Assembly (NCBI GenBank): GCA_024641925.1
Contig: JAHECB010000013.1
Coordinates: 1-35,183 of the forward strand
DNA length: 35,183 nucleotides
DNA from: Betaproteobacteria bacterium
GTDB taxonomy: Bacteria; Pseudomonadota; Gammaproteobacteria; Burkholderiales; Burkholderiaceae_C
Direction of reading: 5' to 3'
This document shows positions 1-7,973 of the stretch, in pieces. The position numbers and the translations under genes are program-made. The notes under the pieces were generated by a model. The model had not been told where the DNA came from, did no database searches, and saw only the letters and a program-made list of their open reading frames with translations. Each line of letters starts with the position of its first letter. Positions within the stretch are counted from its first letter, which is position 1.

Positions 1-297
1 CGACTCTCGGGACAGGTCGACGCCCACGAAGTCGCGCAACGCCTGGCTGTCATACAGCGCGTCTTCCAGCGCTTCGTCGGCCAAGGCGTACCACTGTTGC
101 AGGCAGTACATGCGGAGCATTCTGCTGACCCCGATGGGTGGGCGCCCGACGCGGCCGCTATTCGGATACAGCGGCTCGACCATAGCCATCAGCCGAGCCC
201 ACGGCACGACGCGCTCCATCTCGCCCAGAAACTTCTCGCGCCGCGTCCGCTTCTTCTTCATCGCGTACTCAGCACCGGCAAAACTGCGTTGGCTCAT
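1..297 (-). CDS. IS5-family transposase, N-terminal part (runs off the window)
   Basis: Reading the minus strand from an ATG at 297 gives an open frame of 99 codons that continues past base 1. It starts MSQRSFAGAEYAMKKKRTRR and goes on through RGRPPIG-like (VGRPPIG) and LQQWYALADEALEDALYDS. This is the typical beginning of IS5-family (DDE) transposases, including the conserved YDS..LRDFVG.DLSRES stretch that precedes the catalytic core. The ORF track omits it because it has no stop inside the window. No terminal inverted repeat could be placed confidently upstream of the start. Whether the gene is intact depends on sequence outside the window. Family assignment is firm; activity is unknown. 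Confidence 0.85.
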   Translation of the reverse strand, partial: MSQRSFAGAEYAMKKKRTRREKFLGEMERVVPWARLMAMVEPLYPNSGRVGRPPIGVSRMLRMYCLQQWYALADEALEDALYDSQALRDFVGVDLSRES

Positions 298-353
298 GGT
301 CGTGGAGCTCTTAAAGTGAACTACCTCTACAACGCTTCGAGGGCCGCGTTTGA

Positions 354-500
354 CGACTGGCACGGCCGATAAATCAGCGTTTCCCTAACGGCATCACCGC
401 CTATGGCGCCCAATGTGCCCGGCAACTGGCGGTCGAGGATTCGGGCAAGGCGCTCAATGACGCCGAGAACTGGGGCCTGTTCATTGAACATTTCCGGTAG
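354..500 (+). pseudogene. C-terminal remnant of an M35-like (Lys-specific/deuterolysin) metallopeptidase
   Basis: The frame ending at the TAG of 498-500 reads FPNGITAYGAQCARQLAV, then KALNDAENWGLFIEHFR and stop. The pattern AYG..C..LA......A..NA.N...F.E resembles the extreme C-terminus of M35-type peptidyl-Lys/deuterolysin metalloproteases. Upstream the frame is closed by stops at 312 and 351, and no HExxH zinc motif is present, so at most the tail of a gene survives. It sits directly beside the IS5-type transposase start, which suggests that an insertion or deletion removed the rest. The match is by eye and short, so the family call is tentative. The 501-725 stretch after it shows no recognisable gene. 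Confidence 0.4.
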
Positions 501-725
501 CAGCAGTCACCTCGGGTTGCGCAGCGCGCATCGTTCGGACAGACGGCACCACCCTCTTCGTGATGTCGTCGCTGGAGTCATGCAGCGGCTGGCGGCGCCG
601 GTGCGTCTTGCCAGGCTTCACCATGGAACGACCGCTTCGAAGCCCTGAATTCCGCCGATCAGATGACCGCAATGGGCCATTGGCCGTAATAGTCCGACCA
701 TGGCCGTCATTGACGGCCGCTGCGT

Positions 726-974
726 TCAGATGTCAACGATAGGCCGTAGCAGGCCGAACCCGACGCGCCAGGTCTGACCGTCGCAATCCAGCGTGGCGGT
801 GCGCTGGTTGATGCGCACGATCAAGCCCACGCGATACTGCAGGTTCTGGTCAGTGAAGCTTACCCGGTTGCCGACGCGGAAGTCGGCGCGGCTGGCGATC
901 TCCGGCGGCGGTGTCGGCTTGGCCGCAACTGATGCATCGGCGCCGTCAGGTGCACTCCAGCACCGCACGTGCAC
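726..974 (-). CDS. Small conserved hypothetical protein (C-terminal SH3/KOW-like segment)
   Basis: The last 50 residues (DFRVGNRVSF, then GLIVRINQRTATLDCDGQ and WRVGFGLLRPIVDI) look like a real conserved domain. Many proteobacterial hypothetical proteins carry a 'VGDRVSF...G.I.RIN..TA.v...G..WRV.f.lLRPV' module, probably a small beta-barrel. The first 25-30 residues are low complexity and overlap the VirB1-like remnant on the other strand, so the native N-terminus may be lost or the start wrong. Proteins of this type occur next to conjugation genes, in keeping with the VirB1 fragment beside it. Function unknown. Confidence 0.5.
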   Translation of the reverse strand: MHVRCWSAPDGADASVAAKPTPPPEIASRADFRVGNRVSFTDQNLQYRVGLIVRINQRTATLDCDGQTWRVGFGLLRPIVDI

Positions 975-1279
975 TCATCACCGTCGAAAGTGCCTTCAAC
1001 CCCTGGGCCATCGGCGTGGTGGCCGGCGCCCTTCAACGACAGCCCAGAAACCGCGCCGAGGCACTTTCAACTGCACAGGCCCTGCAGCGCAATGGCTGGA
1101 ACTTCAGCGTCGGCCTGGGACAGATCAACGTCGGCAACTATGTGCGCCTGGGCTTGACCATTGAATCTGCCTTCGAGCCCTGCACCAACCTGGCCGCCAT
1201 GCAGAGGGTGTTGATCGATTGTTTCGACCGAGCGGCATACACCAGCACGGTGGCGGCCACTCAGATCCGTGCACAGTAG
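950..1279 (+). pseudogene. VirB1-like lytic transglycosylase remnant
   Basis: In the frame of the 911-1279 ORF, the stretch VHSSTARALITVESAFNPW followed by GWNFSVGLGQINVGN and LGLTIESAFEPCTNL matches the SLT/VirB1 family. These are periplasmic peptidoglycan-cleaving enzymes that open the wall for type IV secretion. The catalytic Glu (ALITVES) and the GLGQIN motif are visible. The N-terminal signal peptide is missing: the residues before VHSS belong to unrelated sequence. The C-terminus stops soon after NLAAMQRVL, where the family normally continues, so both ends are truncated. This is most likely debris from a conjugative element. Family call is good; a functional product is unlikely. Confidence 0.65.
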
Positions 1280-2034
1280 GCCGCGTCCGGCCAGTGGCCG
1301 GTCTCTTCGCCAGGGCCTCCGTGCCCTGGCAGCCTGTCATCGAGATGATCCTCTGGCAAATGGGATTACGGGCCCGGGCGCCGCCAGGCTTGCCTGACCG
1401 TGACCAGGCGCTCCAAGCGGCCTGAGCACAGGCCAGCCACCGTTGATGGAAAGGCCATGCAGCGCGGGCCGCGGGTACAGGCGGTGCCCGCGGCTTCTGT
1501 GAGGGCTCAAAGCGACCCGCGGATCAGGGTTCAACTCTTGGGCGACACCCATGACGGGATCGTCTCGGCGGCGCCGTGGGCGCTGTGCAGGTTGCAGCCA
1601 ACCCCAGACGAGATCATCCAGCGGAATCAGCGGCCGTACAGCGGCGGGCAGCCGCGAAAAAGAGGGTGTTTGAATTTCCTATCCTCGGTTCGCCGCGCAT
1701 TCGTTGCCCACGGTTATGGCAAACCCGTGGTTGTCCACTGTGAACGACGCGCTTCGGCAGCACCGTCGGCTCTCAGCAGGTCGCCGCCACGCGGCAAGCA
1801 ACGCCTGAGTCGGTGTCGATCGTCTTGCCCGCGGAACCGGCGCGAAGAAGATATTGTGTTTGCATTTTCTATCCTCACAGTTTGTATTGATCGCGTATCC
1901 TGAAGGCTGGATCAAGCCGCTGGCCCGCCGCGGCGGATGAGAAGCCGATTGCATGAAAAAGGCCCAGCGACTGGAACCGTCAACTGCCACACCGGCCGTG
2001 CGAACCGCGGCATCGCACTGGCGCATCCGGCCCA
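1280..2034. other. Gene-poor stretch of about 750 bp
   Basis: Overlapping ORFs exist on both strands (1400-1903 on +, 1679-2119 on -), but neither translation shows a recognisable domain, hydrophobic segment or family motif. Both are rich in Arg, Ala, Pro and Ser, as expected of random frames in GC-rich DNA. The only structure seen is a 21-nt imperfect direct repeat (1666-1686 and 1856-1876). No clear ribosome-binding site or strong sigma70 promoter leads into the kinase gene that follows. Confidence 0.4.
1666..1876. repeat. Pair of 21-nt direct repeats, 19/21 identical
   Basis: GTGTTTGAATTTCCTATCCT(C) at 1666-1686 and GTGTTTGCATTTTCTATCCT(C) at 1856-1876 differ at two positions and are 190 nt apart centre to centre. 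Both are AT-richer than their surroundings. On the minus strand each contains GAGGATAG, which resembles a ribosome-binding site. They may be paired regulatory sites or relics of a duplicated gene start. Confidence 0.5.
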
Positions 2035-4056
2035 ATGCCTGATAACAGCGGCGGCGATCCTGCGCGCATCGACAGCGCGTCCCAGTCCACTCTCCAGCGG
2101 GGTGGCCCGCCGGATTCACATGCGCTGCCCAAGGGCATGCGCCTGTCCGAGTTCGAGATCGTCAGCCTGCTCGGCGAAGGCGGCTTCAGCGTCGTCTACC
2201 GTGCCTGGGACCATTCGCTCGACCGCGAAGTTGCGCTCAAGGAATACATGCCGGCGTCGCTGGCTGCGCGCGGCGAGCGCACCGCGGTGTACCCGCGCTC
2301 GGAGCGCCTACGCGAAACCTTCGAACTCGGCCTGAAGAGCTTCGTCAACGAGGCCAAGTTGCTGGCCCGGTTCGACCACCCTACTCTGGCCAAGGTGTTC
2401 CGGTTCTGGGAGGCCAACGGTACAGCCTACATGGTCATGCCCGTCTACGAGGGGGTCACGGTGAAGGACACCGTGCGCGCAATGGCGCAGCCGCCCGACG
2501 AAGCCTGGCTGCTCGGCTTGCTGGACCCCTTGACGCAGGCACTGTCCGTGATGCATGCCGAGCAGGTCTACCACCGCGACATCGCACCCGACAACGTGCT
2601 GTTGCTGGCGGGCACCGGCCAGCCCGTGTTGCTGGACTTCGGCGCAGCGCGGCGCGTCATCAGCGACCAGACACAGGCGCTGACTGTGATCCTCAAATCG
2701 GGCTACGCACCGCTGGAGCAGTACGCCGAGGTGCCCGGCATGCGCCAGGGGCCATGGACCGATGTCTATGCATTGGCGGCAGTCGTCTATTGGGCGGCGA
2801 TGGGGCGCACACCGCCGCCTTCGGTCGGGCGCCTGGTGAACGACAGCCACGTGGCGCTGGCCGCCTGTGCGGGCGACCGTTTCAGCGCGCGCTTCACAGC
2901 TGCGGTCGACCGCGCCCTGATCGTGCGGCCGGAATTGCGCACCCGCAGCGTCGAGGACTTCCGCGCCGAATTCGGGCTTGACGAGATGCGCCCCCCGGAC
3001 GCGCCGGCGGCACCGGCCACGCCGGTTGACAGCGATGCGACCGTCATCCGCCCGATGGGTGCCCGCACGCGGGCCGGCAGTGCCACGAGCCCTGCAGCGT
3101 CGCGCACCGGAGTGGAGCCGGCAGCCGCCGCCATGCCGATGCCAGCCGCGCCCGGCCGCAGCGTCTGGATGGCCGCCGCCGTCGCTGGCATTGCGCTGTT
3201 CGGGGGCGCGGCGTGGTGGTGGGCCGGTCGTGATGCGCCGCAACCCGGTCCGAAAGCCGTCGACAAGCCCGTGCTGGCGCAAGAAAGCGCCGTACCGAGC
3301 CCGCAGCAACCGACGGCAGAAAATGTGCGGGCTGCCACGGTGCCGCCCGAAGCCAACAAACCGCCGCTGCCCCCGCTGGCGTCAGCTGCTGAGGCCCTGG
3401 ACCGCCTGCTGTCGCAACAAGACCCACGCGTGGGGCTGAAGCTGCAGCCAACCCAGTTGAAGCTCTCTTTCGTGGCGGCCGCGCCCGGCAACTTCTACCT
3501 CGTCGCGCAACGCCAGGGAGAAAACCAGCTGCGGCTTCTTGCACGGCCCGCCGAGGTCACCGTGCCTGATCGCGCATTGAACGAGGGCACTCGCGGCGAG
3601 CTCGACCTGACCCGGCTCGACCTGGCGCCCGGACACTGGCGCGCCGCTGCGGTGCTCACAAGGCGGCCCCGCGAGCTGGCCGCCGCCGGCTGGCAGGCCG
3701 AGGGGGCGACTTGGCTGCGCCGCTTCGGCGCCGGGGCACCTGACGTAACGCAAGCACTCGGGCCACCGCAATGCGACGCGGGTGCGACCACCTGCGACAG
3801 CGCGTTCGGCGCCGCCGAATGGTCGTTCGACATCGCACCACCCGCCGAGCCGGCACCCGCCCGCCCGGTGCCGGCGCCCAAGCCCGTGCTGCCCAAGCCC
3901 GAGGCCAAGACGCCGGCAAACACAAAGCCCGATCACACGGCCGACGCACCCCGGGCAACGCCGGACCCTGAATGCGCCCGCATCATGAGCCGGCTTTCCC
4001 TGGGCGAAGCCTCGCCAGACCTGTTTGCGCGCATGAAGACGCTGAAGTGCAAGTAA
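2035..4056 (+). CDS. Transmembrane Ser/Thr protein kinase with periplasmic C-terminal domain
   Basis: A 673-residue Hanks-type kinase. Catalytic features are complete: glycine loop GEGGFSVV (about 47-54), VALK lysine (69), helix-C Glu in NEAKLL (106), HRDIAPDN catalytic loop (180-187), DFG (201-203) and a GYAPLEQY activation-segment end. After the kinase domain a DATVIRP sequence (about 334-340) looks like a phosphothreonine/FHA-docking motif. One membrane helix (about 376-397, VWMAAAVAGIALFGGAAWWW) is followed by a Pro/Ala-rich linker and a roughly 250-residue exported region that ends in a small Cys-containing tail (CARIMS...LKCK). The exported part has a beta-rich segment (FVAAAPGNFYLVAQ) like DUF4384-type domains seen behind similar kinases. 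No strong ribosome-binding site precedes the ATG at 2035; a downstream ATG near 2137 (MRLSEFEIV) is an alternative. It is first in the + strand envelope cluster and probably its signalling component. Confidence 0.92.
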   Translation: MPDNSGGDPARIDSASQSTLQRGGPPDSHALPKGMRLSEFEIVSLLGEGGFSVVYRAWDHSLDREVALKEYMPASLAARGERTAVYPRSERLRETFELGLKSFVNEAKLLARFDHPTLAKVFRFWEANGTAYMVMPVYEGVTVKDTVRAMAQPPDEAWLLGLLDPLTQALSVMHAEQVYHRDIAPDNVLLLAGTGQPVLLDFGAARRVISDQTQALTVILKSGYAPLEQYAEVPGMRQGPWTDVYALAAVVYWAAMGRTPPPSVGRLVNDSHVALAACAGDRFSARFTAAVDRALIVRPELRTRSVEDFRAEFGLDEMRPPDAPAAPATPVDSDATVIRPMGARTRAGSATSPAASRTGVEPAAAAMPMPAAPGRSVWMAAAVAGIALFGGAAWWWAGRDAPQPGPKAVDKPVLAQESAVPSPQQPTAENVRAATVPPEANKPPLPPLASAAEALDRLLSQQDPRVGLKLQPTQLKLSFVAAAPGNFYLVAQRQGENQLRLLARPAEVTVPDRALNEGTRGELDLTRLDLAPGHWRAAAVLTRRPRELAAAGWQAEGATWLRRFGAGAPDVTQALGPPQCDAGATTCDSAFGAAEWSFDIAPPAEPAPARPVPAPKPVLPKPEAKTPANTKPDHTADAPRATPDPECARIMSRLSLGEASPDLFARMKTLKCK

Positions 4057-4103
4057 GCGGACTTCTACATTCGTGCGATTGCTTCCTCCACGTAACTATG
4101 GAT

Positions 4104-4125
4104 GCGCCTTTGGGGATTAAGGCGC
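4104..4125 (+). terminator. Hairpin after the kinase gene
   Basis: GCGCCTT (4104-4110) and AAGGCGC (4119-4125) form a perfect 7-bp stem with an 8-nt loop, 48 nt after the kinase stop. No T-run follows, so it could be a weak terminator, an RNA-stabilising stem or an operator. Confidence 0.35.
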
Positions 4126-4158
4126 CTACTGTGTTCTGAGCGGTGATCGCCTGTGGTC

Positions 4159-4174
4159 TGCGGTGGCCACCGCA
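4159..4174. promoter_or_regulatory. Perfect 16-bp palindrome upstream of the heme-motif lipoprotein
   Basis: TGCGGTGGCCACCGCA is a perfect palindrome with no spacer, lying 42 nt before the preferred ATG at 4217. Its position between the kinase gene and the next gene fits a dimeric-regulator operator. No cognate regulator is encoded in the cluster. Confidence 0.35.
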
Positions 4175-4216
4175 ACCGGGTCGACAGGGTTGAACACTGA
4201 GATGAGGGGATTTCGG

Positions 4217-6478
4217 ATGCGGACGCAATCGAGAGAACGCCGGATCGGCATTTTCAGCGCGCTGGCGGCGGCCTTGTTGCTCGGCTCCTGCGGTGGCGGC
4301 ACTGGCACCAAGGCCGGCAGCGGGACCGAGAAGACCACGCTCACCGTCGAGGCCACCGATCCCGACGGCGACACGCTGCACTACAACTGGCGCGTCACCG
4401 CCGGCGCCATCGACAACCGCGACGCCCGGTCCACCGTGTGGACACTGCCCGCCGGCCCGGGCCTGCATTTCGCCTATGTCACGGTGACCGACGGCAAGGG
4501 CGGCGTTGCTGAACAGCAGTACGCGGTGTCGTCCGACACGCTCGACATCGCGGCCCCGGTGCGCGCGCCAGTGAACCGCACCGCCTTGGCCTTCACCGGG
4601 TCGGAGGGCGGCACCGGACGGCTCAGCTTCGTTCGCACGGGGTACTTTTTTGCCAACCCCAACGGCGGCAACGATGTTGAGCGCTACATCTACATGCCGT
4701 CGGTACGGGTCGAACTGCGCAACGCGGCGAACGAGGTGGTGTTTGCCGGCGAGTCCGACGCCACCGGGCGCCTGGACCTGCCCCAGCTGGCGAACGACGC
4801 TGCGCTGAAGGTCTACTGTGCAGCCGGCCGCGGCATTGCGCTGGCGCCCTGCAATGCGAGCAGGCCGCTGGACGCGCCCGTCGTCACCCCCACGGCGATC
4901 AGCGCCATCTCGAGCACGCTGCAGCCCCCCACGGACCCGGCCCATAACCTGCGGCTGTACGGCCACCTCGGCTTCGCCGACGGCGGCGTGTGCCACCACC
5001 GCAACGAGTTCACCGGCCGGAGCTTGCGCGCCACGGCGCAGCTTCAGCTGATCGACGGCAGCGCCCTCGCGCCGGCGGTCGAGGTCAACCAGTTTGGCGA
5101 CTACGCCATCGACGCCGCGGTGCCGGTGCAGGCCCAGCTGAATTTGCGCGTGCGCTGCGAGGGCATCGACATCCTGCTGCCCGTGCGCGCTGCCACGGGC
5201 GCGGGCTACGATGCCGACACGAAGGTCGAACTGTCAGGGGTGCTGCCGAACAAGCACCCGCGCATCGTCAAGATGGTGGCCAACGGCCCCGAAGGCAGCG
5301 TGCGTGGCGCGGTGGTGGAACTGGCGCTTGCGGGCGCGCCTTCCAACAGCCTGCCAGGCACCAACCGGTTCCTCGCTTTCCGGGGCCTGGACACACGCGC
5401 CGGCGCCTGCCTCTACTACAAATCGTTCGGCGCCGTCCAGGACTGCGACGCCCAGGGCAACATGCTGAACCCGATTTCGCTGGCGGACTGGCGGCGCCAG
5501 CACAAGTTCGGCGCCCATGCCACGGGCAATGTCGAAGTGGCTGCCACCTACGTCAACAAGATGGACCTGAACCTGGTGCGCCGCATGGTGGCCACCCAGT
5601 CGGCGCCCGACAACATCGCCTTTGTCGTCTGCAACCACCCGGGACCAGAGGGCCGCAGCCAGCGAGAGGTGGATCAGGTGATCGACACGGCGCTGGCCGA
5701 CGAGAAGCTGGTCGCCTGCGTGGCCATGGAATGGTCGGTGACGCCGGGCGTCAACGGCAGCAAGCCCTTCACCAAGTTCCTGACCTTCGGGCCGGACGGC
5801 GGGCTGCTGCTGTCGGTGAACCTGGACGGGCGAGGCGAGAAGTACATGCCGGGCACCTGTGTCGCCTGCCATGGCGGCAATCAGTACCGCGGACGCTTCC
5901 CGCAGGCCGGCAACCCGTCGCCCAACCTGGGCTCCGGTTTCCTGCCCTTCGACAACGGCAACTACCTGTTTTCATCGTCCGGCGCGCTGCGCAAGGACAC
6001 GCAGCAGATGTCGATCCACGGCCTGAACAAACTCGTGCGCGAAACCTGGCGCGACAGCGCCAGCAACGCGGTGCGCAACCTGGTCAACGGCTGGTATGCC
6101 AACGACACCCGCAGCGAACTCCAGGAGTCCTACGTGCCGCCGGCGTGGCAGGCGCTGGATGTGACGCGCCCGGGTGCCGCGACCGTGTACCGCGAGATCG
6201 TCGGTGCCTCCTGCCGCACCTGCCATGTCGCCTTCCAGGGTTTCGACTGGGACGCCGAGCCGCAGCGCATCGTCGTGCCCGCAGGCTCGACACAGAAGAA
6301 CGTGCATGTGTGCGGCGGCTCGCCCGATCTGGCGGTCAACGCCAGCATGCCGAACGCCCTGATCTCACGCGATCGCGCCTTCGAGCGCGTGGCCGAAGAA
6401 CCCGCTCTGGCAGCGCTGATGCAGCAGTTTTTCGGCTGCACCAAGGCGCTGCCCGACCCCGCGTACACGCGCCAATGA
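4217..6478 (+). CDS. PKD-domain lipoprotein with two c-type heme-binding motifs
   Basis: The preferred start is the ATG at 4217 (753 residues), because it gives a proper lipoprotein signal: basic MRTQSRERR, a hydrophobic run, and a lipobox LGSC with Cys25. The 4163 start of the ORF track is a GTG that gives no signal. After the lipid anchor comes a PKD/Ig-like beta-domain (about 40-105, with ATDPDGD and VTVTDGKGG), then a long region of beta-rich sequence. Two CxxCH motifs follow: CVACHGG at 548-554 and CRTCH at 666-670, which should bind covalent heme c once exported. The spacing and lack of other cytochrome landmarks mean it is not a classical small cytochrome c. The following OmpA lipoprotein starts 32 nt downstream. 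Likely a membrane-anchored periplasmic or outer-membrane electron carrier or sensor; partner and substrate are unknown. Confidence 0.8.
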   Translation: MRTQSRERRIGIFSALAAALLLGSCGGGTGTKAGSGTEKTTLTVEATDPDGDTLHYNWRVTAGAIDNRDARSTVWTLPAGPGLHFAYVTVTDGKGGVAEQQYAVSSDTLDIAAPVRAPVNRTALAFTGSEGGTGRLSFVRTGYFFANPNGGNDVERYIYMPSVRVELRNAANEVVFAGESDATGRLDLPQLANDAALKVYCAAGRGIALAPCNASRPLDAPVVTPTAISAISSTLQPPTDPAHNLRLYGHLGFADGGVCHHRNEFTGRSLRATAQLQLIDGSALAPAVEVNQFGDYAIDAAVPVQAQLNLRVRCEGIDILLPVRAATGAGYDADTKVELSGVLPNKHPRIVKMVANGPEGSVRGAVVELALAGAPSNSLPGTNRFLAFRGLDTRAGACLYYKSFGAVQDCDAQGNMLNPISLADWRRQHKFGAHATGNVEVAATYVNKMDLNLVRRMVATQSAPDNIAFVVCNHPGPEGRSQREVDQVIDTALADEKLVACVAMEWSVTPGVNGSKPFTKFLTFGPDGGLLLSVNLDGRGEKYMPGTCVACHGGNQYRGRFPQAGNPSPNLGSGFLPFDNGNYLFSSSGALRKDTQQMSIHGLNKLVRETWRDSASNAVRNLVNGWYANDTRSELQESYVPPAWQALDVTRPGAATVYREIVGASCRTCHVAFQGFDWDAEPQRIVVPAGSTQKNVHVCGGSPDLAVNASMPNALISRDRAFERVAEEPALAALMQQFFGCTKALPDPAYTRQ

Positions 6479-6510
6479 GCGGCCAAGCCAACCGCGCCGA
6501 GGAAACCTCC

Positions 6511-7929
6511 ATGATCAATCCGCGCCATCGCCAACGCCATCGCACCGGCGCCTGGCTGCTCTGCCTGGGCCTGCTCGGCGCCTGCGCCGGTGTCGAGCGG
6601 CCAATGCAGGCACCGACCGCCCCGGCGGCTGCAGCGGCCACGCCCAAAGCGGCGCCCGTGCCCGCCGCAGCACCCCAGGCCGCACCCATGTCGCCACAAC
6701 CGGCCGCAGTCCGGGCCGCAGCACCCACCGCCGCCCCGGTCGCGCGGCCTGTGGCCCAGGCGCCTGTCGCCACCACGCCCAGGACGCAGACCCCGGCGCC
6801 GCCCGCGCCGGAGCGCGAATTTGTCGCCCCGCCGCCGATCGAGTTCAAGGCCGCGGTCAGGCGTGCCGGCGCCCAGTTGCTGGCCGACGCCGGCGGCGTG
6901 CTCGGCGCCGAGGCGCGCGTGCTGGTGATCGACCCGCTGATCGACGCCAACACCGGCGGCCAGACCGTCAGCACCGTCAGCATGGGCGACCAGCTCGAGG
7001 GCCTGGTGAAAGCGCGCGCCGACGGCTGGAAGGTGCAGCCGCTGACACGCGAGGCCCTGGCGGGCCGACCCCTGCTGCTGATCGGCACGCTGACACCGGT
7101 GACGGTGGAACGTTCCATCGACACCGTACCCGACGCCTTTCGGGTCTGGCTGACGCTGATCGACCTGCGCACCGGCACCGTGGTGGCCAAGAGCCTGGAC
7201 CGCGCCACCACGGCATCGGTCGACCCGACGCCGCTCAAGTACTACAGCGACAGCCCGACCTGGCACAAGGACAAGACGGTTGCCGGCTACATCAACTCCT
7301 GCCAGGTCAAGACCCGCATCGGCGACCCGGCGGACCCGGACTATCTGGCGCGCCTGCCCGCAGCGGCGGTCGTCAACGAGGCTGCCATCGCCTATGACGA
7401 CGGCAAACTCGCGCAGGCCAATCAGCTTTACAAGGAAGCCAGCAAGCTGGCCGACGCGGGCGACCTGCGTGTGCTCAACGGCTTGTACCTGACGAACTGG
7501 CAGCTCGGCCAGCGCGACGCCGCGCGCGACGCCTTCGACCGCCTCGTCGCTTCCGGCCTGCACGAAGAGAAGCTGCCGCTGAAGTTGCTGTTCAAACCCG
7601 GCGGCACCAACTTCAACAGCATCGGCGACCTGGCCCAGCAGTACGACATGTGGATCAAGTCGCTGGCCCAGGTGACCGGCCGGGTGGCGGTTTGTGTGCG
7701 TGTCGTCGGGCACACCAGCCGCACCGGCAGTGCGCGGCTGAACGAGACCCTGTCACGCAAGCGCGCCGAAGCCGTGGCCGACATGCTGGTGCGCCAGAAC
7801 CGTGCCCTGTCCGCCCGCCTCAGCATGGCCGGCGTCGGCTCGCGCGAGGCCCTGGTCGGCCTGGGCACCGACGACCTGCGCGATGCGCTGGACCGGCGGG
7901 TGGAGTTTCGGGTCGTGGATTGCGTTTGA
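6511..7929 (+). CDS. OmpA-domain lipoprotein
   Basis: The true gene is 472 residues from the ATG at 6511, preceded by GAGGAAA. The much longer 979-residue ORF of the track is an out-of-frame extension through the previous gene. The N-terminus is a lipoprotein signal (hydrophobic run, lipobox LGAC with Cys25), then a Pro/Ala-rich linker (about 30-105). The middle carries a segment that fits assembly of a small domain with short TPR-like helices (AIAYDDGKLAQANQLYKEA). The C-terminal 80 residues are an OmpA/Pal peptidoglycan-binding domain (VVGHTSRTGSARLNETLSRK; DALDRRVEFRVVDC). It should tie the outer membrane or a bound complex to the cell wall. The next gene starts 44 nt downstream, so the two are probably cotranscribed. 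Confidence 0.88.
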   Translation: MINPRHRQRHRTGAWLLCLGLLGACAGVERPMQAPTAPAAAAATPKAAPVPAAAPQAAPMSPQPAAVRAAAPTAAPVARPVAQAPVATTPRTQTPAPPAPEREFVAPPPIEFKAAVRRAGAQLLADAGGVLGAEARVLVIDPLIDANTGGQTVSTVSMGDQLEGLVKARADGWKVQPLTREALAGRPLLLIGTLTPVTVERSIDTVPDAFRVWLTLIDLRTGTVVAKSLDRATTASVDPTPLKYYSDSPTWHKDKTVAGYINSCQVKTRIGDPADPDYLARLPAAAVVNEAAIAYDDGKLAQANQLYKEASKLADAGDLRVLNGLYLTNWQLGQRDAARDAFDRLVASGLHEEKLPLKLLFKPGGTNFNSIGDLAQQYDMWIKSLAQVTGRVAVCVRVVGHTSRTGSARLNETLSRKRAEAVADMLVRQNRALSARLSMAGVGSREALVGLGTDDLRDALDRRVEFRVVDCV

Positions 7930-7973
7930 CTCTCACTGCACTTGTGCTCGACCCAGTTGCTCAGGAGCCCATC

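Noticed and set aside
2308-3309. 333-residue minus strand ORF
   Set aside because: Antisense of the kinase gene.
4990-6510. N-terminal 507 residues of the 979-residue ORF as a fusion with the OmpA lipoprotein
   Set aside because: Out-of-frame translation of the previous gene; a good ribosome-binding site and lipoprotein signal start at 6511.
6130-7713. 527-residue minus strand ORF
   Set aside because: Antisense shadow of the heme-motif lipoprotein and the OmpA lipoprotein; composition is Gly/Arg/Val-rich without motifs.
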